Source: Allium sativum (lineage: Eukaryota; Streptophyta; Magnoliopsida; Asparagales; Amaryllidaceae). Taken from it: a stretch of DNA of 64,000 nucleotides. Numbering within the stretch: position 1 is the stretch's first letter; the number at the start of each line of letters is the position of its first letter. Of this stretch, positions 60,962 through 64,000 are shown in pieces. The notes under the pieces were generated by a model. The model did not search any database and was not told where the DNA came from. It saw nothing but the letters and a program-made list of their open reading frames with translations. Both the position numbers and the translations under genes were made by a program. The stretch spans positions 36,386,501 through 36,450,500 of the forward strand of contig CM060923.1 in assembly GCA_030737875.1 (NCBI GenBank), read 5' to 3'.

Positions 60962-61601
60962 TCCGATTGGTTGAATCGGAGTACACACGTATGGGGTTAG
61001 GATGCAGCCCCAAAGCGTGCTCTGGACTCGGTGTCAAACCAATCCGAATTTGCTTTGGTTTTGCATTTTGAATTGAATAAGGACTTTCCAAGCATGTATT
61101 ATGTTTGGAGAATTTAAGTATCTTGCCAGGATGTGGCAGGATCCTAAACTTCGGTTAAAGTATGGCTTATACTTATTATGGAACTCTAGGTGTGGATTGT
61201 GCCTACGGATGAACTATCATGTCAGGATGTGGCAAGTATAGCTTCACTTCGGCAGAGTATGGTTTATACTCACTTCGGAATCTTAAGTATGGATTATACT
61301 TAGGAACGACAAATGGCCTTGTCAGGATGTGACAAAAGAAATCGGGTATGGATAATACTCGGTTTGAACTTTTAGGTATGGATTCTGCCCTGCAAACGCT
61401 CTTGTCAGGATGTGACAACGGAAATCGGGTATGGGTTATACTCGGTTTGAACTTCTAGGTATGGATTATGCCTATAAAGTTTGGCCCTTGACAGGAATTG
61501 GCAGGATGACTCAAACGTCTCTTAAGTATGGTTTATGCTCATTAGACGTCGAAACATGGTTTATGCTCAGAAAGTTTGAATAATACTGTCAGGATTTGGC
61601 A
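60962..61601 (+). repeat. Array of alternating hairpins with 5-nt GG-loops between gag and PPT
   Basis: About fifteen hairpins in 640 bp. Class I, stem like TTGTCA / TGACAA with loop GGATG: 61120-61142, 61220-61234, 61319-61335, 61402-61418, and weaker 61487-61505 and 61587-61601. Class II, stem like AAGTAT / ATACTT with loop GGNTT or GGATA: 61158-61174, 61187-61205, 61255-61271, 61281-61305 (ten pairs), 61339-61365 and 61422-61448 (eleven pairs each), 61456-61474, 61525-61539. Related: 60962-60980 (loop GGTTG) and 61088-61108 (loop GTATT). The stems covary (AAGTAT/ATACTT, GAGTAT/ATACTC, TAGGTAT/ATGCCTA), and imperfect pairs are mostly G.T on this strand. Function unknown; an RNA structural or protein-binding role is inferred. 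Confidence 0.8.
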
Positions 61602-61748
61602 CATTTGTTTTACCTTTATCCCTTTACAGATATGGAATATATTTGTAGCTGGCAGACCCGGCGAGGTCATGGCGTTGTCGGATTTCTATGGCTTATAGAT
61701 TTCCTGGATTATCCAGAACACATCTTCCTTCAACCAGCAAGATATGTT

Positions 61749-61762
61749 ATGGGGGGCAAAAT
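61749..61762 (+). other. Polypurine tract, Tat-lineage copy 1
   Basis: ATGGGGGGCAAAAT directly precedes the second LTR. It contains one pyrimidine inside and T's at both ends, but it is the only G-run at the expected site. Confidence 0.65.
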
Positions 61763-62774
61763 TGTTGACACACTTTTTGGTAAAAGCTGTCACACTGAAT
61801 ATCTGGATAGCATCGCGCTCGGATATGGAGAACGTTGTCAGAAGACAGGAAGCAATTTGGTCAAAGTCGCATCATTTGGTCAAACTCGCATCATCAACAA
61901 AGAACTGCCCGGAACTCCTACCAGATGACCTTTTCTGGGCCCGAAAACAGCAATTATGAAGCTAGGCTCTATAAAGCTTGTAGCTCTCTGAATTATCTTC
62001 AGATTGAGCTTTGGTTTGGCTCAATCGGCCTTACGGTTTGAAAGTTATTCCCATTTCCGTGTAGGGGTGTAACCTAGTACCGAAAACTCAGAACATGACA
62101 TCGGCTCATGGGACCCGCCCCCCGCTCGTGATGCACCTCGTCCCGTGATGCACCTCTTCCCGTGAAGCACCTCGTCTCGTGAAGCACCCCGACTCATGGA
62201 GCACATGTGAACCATGACCCGACCACTCCAGCTCGTTACCACTGAACCACAGGCTCGGTTCGCCCTATGTGACCACGACCTGACCCCCGAACCTGCTCCT
62301 GTGCAGCTTGTTCTGACCTATTCTCAAGGCTATTCGCTCTACTTTTTTCTCGGATTGGGTGCCACGTACCCCATCACGAACCGGTCTTCCCAGAAGCTCT
62401 CCTACATCTATAAATACACCATTTGAAGGCATTTTCAAGGAACTTTTGGCTCTTACTCCTCACAGCTTCCACCGTTGCTCTCTACAAAGCATTTCGGCAG
62501 CAAAGGAGCCAAATTCCACATTATAACACGAGGATTTCGTATATAATCTTATGATTTCTTACCCCTTTTCATTGTAAACGCGTGGATTTCGTGTATAAAC
62601 CGAGAGAATTGTACTTGTAACTTCTTAGGATTTAAGAAGGGATAAAATGGACGTAGGCTTGGTTCGAGCCGAACCACTATAAAAACTTCGTGTGTCTCCT
62701 TTTTATTTACTGTTTTCTGCATTATGTTATTTGTGATCTGCAATTGGGTGTTAGGCCCAGATTCTGGTCTAACA
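61763..62774 (+). repeat. Second (shared) LTR of the Tat-lineage array
   Basis: 1,012 bp. It is longer than the first LTR because of a ~20-bp duplication near 61860-61900 ('gtcaaa(g/c)tcgcatcat') and extra 'cccgtgaagcacc' units near 62140-62190. It is followed immediately by another PBS and gag. Confidence 0.88.
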
Positions 62775-62777
62775 TTT

Positions 62778-62795
62778 TGGCGCGCCAGGAAGGGG
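62778..62795 (+). other. Primer-binding site, Tat-lineage copy 2
   Basis: TGGCGCGCCAGGAAGGGG, identical to the copy-1 site, lies three bases after the LTR ending at 62774. Confidence 0.75.
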
Positions 62796-62839
62796 AGGAA
62801 CCTTCGACCTTCTGCTTGGATTTTTTGGCTATTGGATAA

Positions 62840-64000
62840 ATGGCAATCAAAAGGAAGAAGACTGGAACTTCCGCTCATGCTGATGATGCTGACGCTGAAG
62901 ACACAAGGAACGAGGCAAGCCAGGACGCTTCCTCTCATGGAGATCCTTCTACATACTTGACCAGAGACGAGATGGACGGAGTTCTCACTGAACTGAGAGA
63001 TCAGATGGCATGGCAAGATGATCTCCTACAGAAACAACAGGAAATGATCAACCAATTCTTCGCTCGGATGGATGGAAGGCTGAGCAACGCTCAAGTCATT
63101 GGAAATGAAGCCACAGAAGCGGCTCGGGCATCATATAGACTCGGGGGCAACCCCCTCGTTATTGGAAATGCACAGCGACCGACTTCAGCTCCAGATCCGA
63201 TTGATACCGGAGCGCAAACTCTCACTCAACTGCAGCAGGGATCGACTCGTGACAGGCCACCAGCACTAGGTCAGATCGTCCCTCCTCAGTTCGCTTCCCA
63301 TGAACCACGATCCGGCCTTTACGAACCTGCCTCACGAACCGACCCCCTCGAACCGGGTCGGGTCGCCACCCTCGAGCCGCGATCCGCAGGCAACATCTCA
63401 CCAACAACTTCCATCCTCTCCTGCATTCAACGCTAGGGGCACCAGCTCTGATTTTGGTAGTTTGCAACAACTTTTTGAAGGCAATTGACTCGCTAATCTG
63501 ATTCAATGCCTCTCGAGAGGCCACACCTATCAGAATGACGTGGATGACGTCAATCACAACCCAATCACTCAGGAAATCTGGAATTCCCGCAATCCCCCGG
63601 ATTTCAAACTCCCACAACTGGAGCCATACAACGGCAGAACAGATCCTACTGTGCGCCTGATGCGCTACAAATAACATATGGAAGTTCAATCGGCGTCGGA
63701 AAACGTCATGGCAAAGTGTTTTCCCCTCTTTCTGAATGATATAACAGCCATGTGGATTCGGCAACTAGAAACGGAATCGATCAACAGCTGGAATATGTTA
63801 GTCGCTCACTTCCTTGAACAGTTTCGGGTCCACATCGCATGACCCAAGAACATCATGTCACTCACCACAATCAAGCAGAGGCCCAGAGAAACTCTACGTT
63901 CATTCCTGGAAAGATTCAACGTTGCAGCAACATTAATTGATCGTCCTGAACAATCGATGGTACTGATGGCAGCAGTATCCGGCGTTCTAAATAACTCGGA
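62840..64000 (+). pseudogene. gag: Tat-lineage gag, copy 2, broken and cut by the window end
   Basis: It begins at ATG 62840 and follows copy 1 closely. The first frame is open to 63436, but a small deletion near 63390 shifts the true frame. After that, stops occur at 'aattgactcgc' (near 63486), 'aaataacat' (near 63672) and 'gcatgaccc' (near 63839). Two of these are CGA-to-TGA changes, as expected from deamination of methylated CpG. Here the copy-1 stop positions are sense codons. It continues beyond 64000. Confidence 0.85.

Larger units (their letters stand above)
58161..62774 (+). mobile_element. Tat-lineage (Retand/Ogre-like) gag-only Gypsy element, copy 1
   Basis: LTRs at 58161-59118 and 61763-62774 start TGTTGACACAC and end GGTCTAACA. 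The PBS TGGCGCGCCAGGAAGGGG follows each of them, and a PPT precedes the second. The 2.6-kb interior holds a gag frame with two stops, a hairpin array and no pol. There is no TSD on the right because the second LTR runs straight into another PBS and gag, so this is a tandem LTR-interior-LTR-interior array. The lineage is assigned from gag motifs and the PBS type. Confidence 0.85.

Overview
The window is intergenic DNA from a flowering plant, probably a eudicot. It is AT-rich and consists almost entirely of LTR retrotransposons inserted into one another or decayed. I find no host gene, tRNA, rRNA or CRISPR array that I can support. Element boundaries come from target-site duplications (TSDs), TG...CA LTR ends, primer-binding sites (PBS, mostly the initiator-Met type TGGTATCAGAGC), polypurine tracts (PPT) and retroelement protein motifs.

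Layout. (1) 1-8753: AT-rich non-coding DNA carrying a dispersed array of small hairpins with a shared 5-nt loop. It is split by a 3.2-kb solo LTR of a Tekay-like Gypsy family (1069-4314, TSD TGATT) and ends at a possible short Copia LTR (7003-7198). (2) 8754-26796: an old Sirevirus-like Copia element on the + strand (TSD ATATG) with a broken gag, no pol and a broken env-like / 'putative plant transposon protein' ORF. A young Tekay-like Gypsy element on the minus strand (14142-25455, TSD TATAG) sits inside it; that element's two 3,848-bp LTRs are nearly identical but its gag-pol is heavily deleted. (3) 26802-33868: diverged non-coding retroelement remnants, including a PBS-LTR junction at 33501-33515. 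(4) 33909-50895: a long LTR-like unit interrupted by a young gag-only Sirevirus-like element on the minus strand (37561-48771, TSD ATCTT). (5) 50896-53408: non-coding DNA ending in a tandem hairpin repeat. (6) 53409-57566: a 3'-truncated Tekay-like element (5' LTR, PBS, gag, start of protease) between 38-bp direct repeats. (7) 58161-64000: a tandem LTR-gag-LTR-gag arrangement of a Tat-lineage (Retand/Ogre-like) gag-only element.

How the parts work together. Every recognisable coding region is gag or gag-pol debris. Four of the elements (the older Sirevirus, the gag-only Sirevirus, the deleted Tekay and the Tat pair) lack the enzymes to move alone, so they would need proteins supplied in trans. 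Near-identical LTRs on two defective elements suggest this happened recently.

The most unusual signal is structural. Two independent sets of short hairpins have a constant 5-nt loop and stems that change on both sides together. One is at 249-6100 (loop mostly TTCWG/TTCRA). The other lies between the Tat gag and its PPT (60962-61601, loop mostly GGATG/GGATT/GGTTT). In the second set the imperfect pairs are mostly G.T on the gag-sense strand, which points to folded RNA.
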